From Bog-756 sp963830165 (GTDB lineage: Bacteria; Actinomycetota; Acidimicrobiia; Acidimicrobiales; RAAP-2), in assembly GCA_963830165.1 (NCBI GenBank), contig CAWHKZ010000011.1, forward strand, positions 558,001-622,000: DNA of 64,000 nt, in the 5' to 3' direction. A program made the position numbers and the translations under genes. Shown here piece by piece: positions 63,946 to 64,000 of this stretch (positions are counted from its first letter, which is position 1; each line of letters opens with the position of its first letter). The notes under the pieces were generated by a model. It did not search any database, was not told the DNA's origin, and saw only the letters and a list, made by a program, of their open reading frames with translations.

Positions 63946-64000
63946 ATGAAGCGGATGACCTGGACCAAGCGGATCGCCATCAGCACGGGGCTCGCCCTCA
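63946..64000 (+). CDS. Start of a secreted or membrane protein, cut by the window edge
   Basis: ATG at 63946 follows GGAGGAGAGG at good distance. The 18 visible codons read MKRMTWTKRIAISTGLAL, a basic N-region followed by the start of a hydrophobic core, so probably a signal peptide. Nothing more can be said. Confidence 0.6.
   Translation, partial: MKRMTWTKRIAISTGLAL

Overview
The window is high-GC DNA with strong G/C third-position bias, frequent GTG starts and many 4-base start/stop overlaps. This fits an actinomycete. The secreted repeat protein at 23860-24789, with its GYWLVASDGGVFAFGDA units, points to the class Acidimicrobiia, but that placement is an inference. No rRNA, tRNA or CRISPR array was seen.

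Layout. 1-6000: end of an acyl-CoA synthetase, a 2-hydroxyacid dehydrogenase, and a two-component system whose sensor kinase is fused to an amino-acid permease. 6272-12430: a small Cys-rich protein, epoxyqueuosine reductase (QueG), a mannosyltransferase-like GT4 enzyme, a SRPBCC protein, a luciferase-like oxidoreductase, an AlaC-like aminotransferase and an acyltransferase. 12483-18192: an ACT protein, glycerol kinase on the minus strand, and the B12-dependent ribonucleotide reductase NrdJ behind a clear promoter with NrdR-type boxes. 18235-21264: a deleted IS3 remnant, a strong hairpin and a secreted SGNH hydrolase in a less G/C-biased stretch that looks acquired. 21265-31405: a mixed accessory region (DUF2252 protein, membrane proteins, a zinc-finger cyclase, methyltransferase, GT87, sulfotransferase, VOC and GYD proteins). 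31818-41783: a catabolic-looking block of three metal-dependent amidohydrolases with TetR and MarR regulators, an MFS exporter, a peptidase and a thioesterase. 42052-52898: secreted and lipid-anchored proteins, a thiolase, and a minus-strand run ending in an FAD oxidoreductase - ECF41 sigma factor - DUF2252 operon joined by GTGA overlaps. 53046-54607: a cobalamin riboswitch controlling a secreted alpha/alpha-barrel protein. 54883-61270: MurF - Ddl - Ddl - MurF/Alr. 61374-64000: a small regulator and membrane proteins.

Three B12 connections occur together: QueG and NrdJ both use cobalamin, and the riboswitch-controlled secreted protein resembles the barrel of eukaryotic B12 carriers. The most notable block is 54.9-61.3 kb, which holds two Mur-ligase genes, two ATP-grasp D-Ala-D-Ala-type ligases and an alanine racemase fused to the second Mur ligase. 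It reads as a complete auxiliary D-alanine branch of cell-wall synthesis.

Caution on sequence quality: reading the genes in 54.9-61.9 kb continuously requires 28 single-base frame corrections (23 extra bases, 5 missing). The rest of the window needs about seven. After correction every catalytic motif and every start/stop overlap falls into place, so consensus errors are more likely than gene decay. Coordinates for these genes span the corrected reading, and lengths are given after correction.
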